Assembly: GCA_902547295.1 (NCBI GenBank)
Contig: CACCNJ010000003.1
Coordinates: forward strand, 37,947 to 101,946
Direction of reading: 5' to 3'
DNA: 64,000 nucleotides
Origin: an uncultured SAR86 cluster bacterium
GTDB taxonomy: Bacteria > Pseudomonadota > Gammaproteobacteria > Magnimaribacterales > D2472
This document shows positions 63,337 through 64,000 of this stretch, piece by piece. The notes beneath the pieces are model-generated. The model was not told where the DNA came from, did no database searches, and saw only the letters and a list, made by a program, of their open reading frames with translations. Within the stretch, counting starts at the first letter, position 1; each line of letters starts with the position of its first letter. The translations under genes were made by a program, and so were the position numbers.

Positions 63337-63993
63337 TTATAACTCTTGTGGGGTTTTAAACCATTCATTTAAATTAATTTTGTATGAATTAAAAGGTATA
63401 TCTTGATCAAGAAATATTTTGTTTTCTAAAAAAAATATTTGCTGATCATCCAAGCAATTAATTTTAATTTTCATCTCAATAGATTCTTGATTTAAATATG
63501 CAGAAGCTAAGTCAAATCCAGGTATCACACTGTCTAGATTATTTAATGAAATATTATCTTTGTTTTTGAATTCTTTTTTTGCAATCGGTATTTCAGGGCC
63601 ATTTGTTATGAAAAGAGCAACTTCTCCATTTCTAATAGAACACGGATACAATGAGCTAGAGTCTATCTTAAAACTAGAGCTCTTAAATTTAGGAAATTTC
63701 TCATCTCTTAAAGCAGCATATAAGTTATAGAAGATAAGTTTTTCATTATTAGATATAAAGAATCTCTCTGAAAAAGCTATTAAACTCTCAGCTGACTTAA
63801 GTTTTTTTAAATCTATTGATTTGCCGATTAGGCCTACTAGCCAATTCTTCAATTCATCTTCATCAAGAATATTTTCTAGTTGTTTTAGATATTCAACAGA
63901 TATTCCTGCATCAATATAAATTTCATCAAAAATTTTATTATTTAATGCTTGTTTTTCATAGGAACCAATAAATGCAAATTTACTTATAAACAT
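63337..63993 (-). CDS. Hypothetical protein, 218 aa or longer
   Basis: Soluble, no membrane helix; a helical first half and a beta-rich second half with KKEFKNKDNISLNNLDSVIPGFDLASAYLNQESIEM. I do not recognise it. The frame stays open beyond ATG 63993 to the window edge, so the true start may be outside. It is upstream of smc on the same strand. Confidence 0.6.
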   Translation of the reverse strand: MFISKFAFIGSYEKQALNNKIFDEIYIDAGISVEYLKQLENILDEDELKNWLVGLIGKSIDLKKLKSAESLIAFSERFFISNNEKLIFYNLYAALRDEKFPKFKSSSFKIDSSSLYPCSIRNGEVALFITNGPEIPIAKKEFKNKDNISLNNLDSVIPGFDLASAYLNQESIEMKIKINCLDDQQIFFLENKIFLDQDIPFNSYKINLNEWFKTPQEL

Positions 63994-64000
63994 AAATAGG

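Noticed and set aside
1..64000. CRISPR array, rRNA operon or insertion sequence
   Set aside because: No regularly spaced repeats, no rRNA-like conserved blocks and no transposase were seen in the window.

Overview
The window is about one third G+C and gene dense. Its housekeeping order (xseA; hda/pgsA-like/DUF2066/purM/purN; dcd/recR/dnaX/recX; smc/zipA/ligase) is gammaproteobacterial. Very low G+C, short spacers, paired acyl-CoA dehydrogenases, a P450, a TonB receptor and a secreted GH16 enzyme suggest a streamlined marine gammaproteobacterium of the SAR86 type. This placement is inference from gene content, not a phylogeny.

Layout. 1-6.2 kb: the 3' part of folD, gpsA, membrane proteins, tRNA-Asp and tRNA-Val, a DMT exporter, xseA, an M23 peptidase and a TlpA-like lipoprotein. 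6.2-17.7 kb: wrbA-like flavoprotein, DUF2069, sppA, the hda group, purMN, and the dcd-recR-dnaX-recX run of replication and repair genes. 17.8-25.4 kb: a small heat-shock protein with a structured leader, a DsbD-like reductase, MscS channel, SLC13 permease and a secreted serine hydrolase. 25.5-36.2 kb: pseudoazurin, tRNA-Val, exonuclease I and catabolic genes (acyl-CoA dehydrogenase with divergent LysR regulator, SDR, MFS, P450, GH16). 36.3-38.7 kb: a TonB-dependent receptor with an attenuator-like leader.

38.83-49.67 kb is an integrated mobile element of about 10.8 kb. It is flanked by a perfect 25-bp direct repeat that is the 3' end of tRNA-Leu(UAG). All its genes are on the minus strand: a 420-aa integrase next to the tRNA, a membrane protein with a possible DNA-binding N-terminus, a second catalytic-domain-only tyrosine recombinase, an 866-aa primase/helicase-like replication protein and small unrecognised genes. 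I see no capsid, terminase or tail genes, so the plan is that of a phage satellite or integrative plasmid. By eye it contains no GATC, AGCT, ACGT, GGCC, GCGC or CCGG, while TCGA occurs about 100 times. This signature appears to be confined to the element.

49.65-64 kb: tRNA-Leu, small membrane proteins, two acyl-CoA dehydrogenases, an alkylsulfatase-like hydrolase, a PreP-like M16 protease, a lytic transglycosylase-like lipoprotein, then ligase, zipA and smc. Two things stand out there. The SMC is 732 aa with intact ATPase heads but apparently no hinge. The slot after zipA, where gammaproteobacteria usually carry the NAD-dependent ligA, holds an ATP-type ligase resembling phage T4 ligase.
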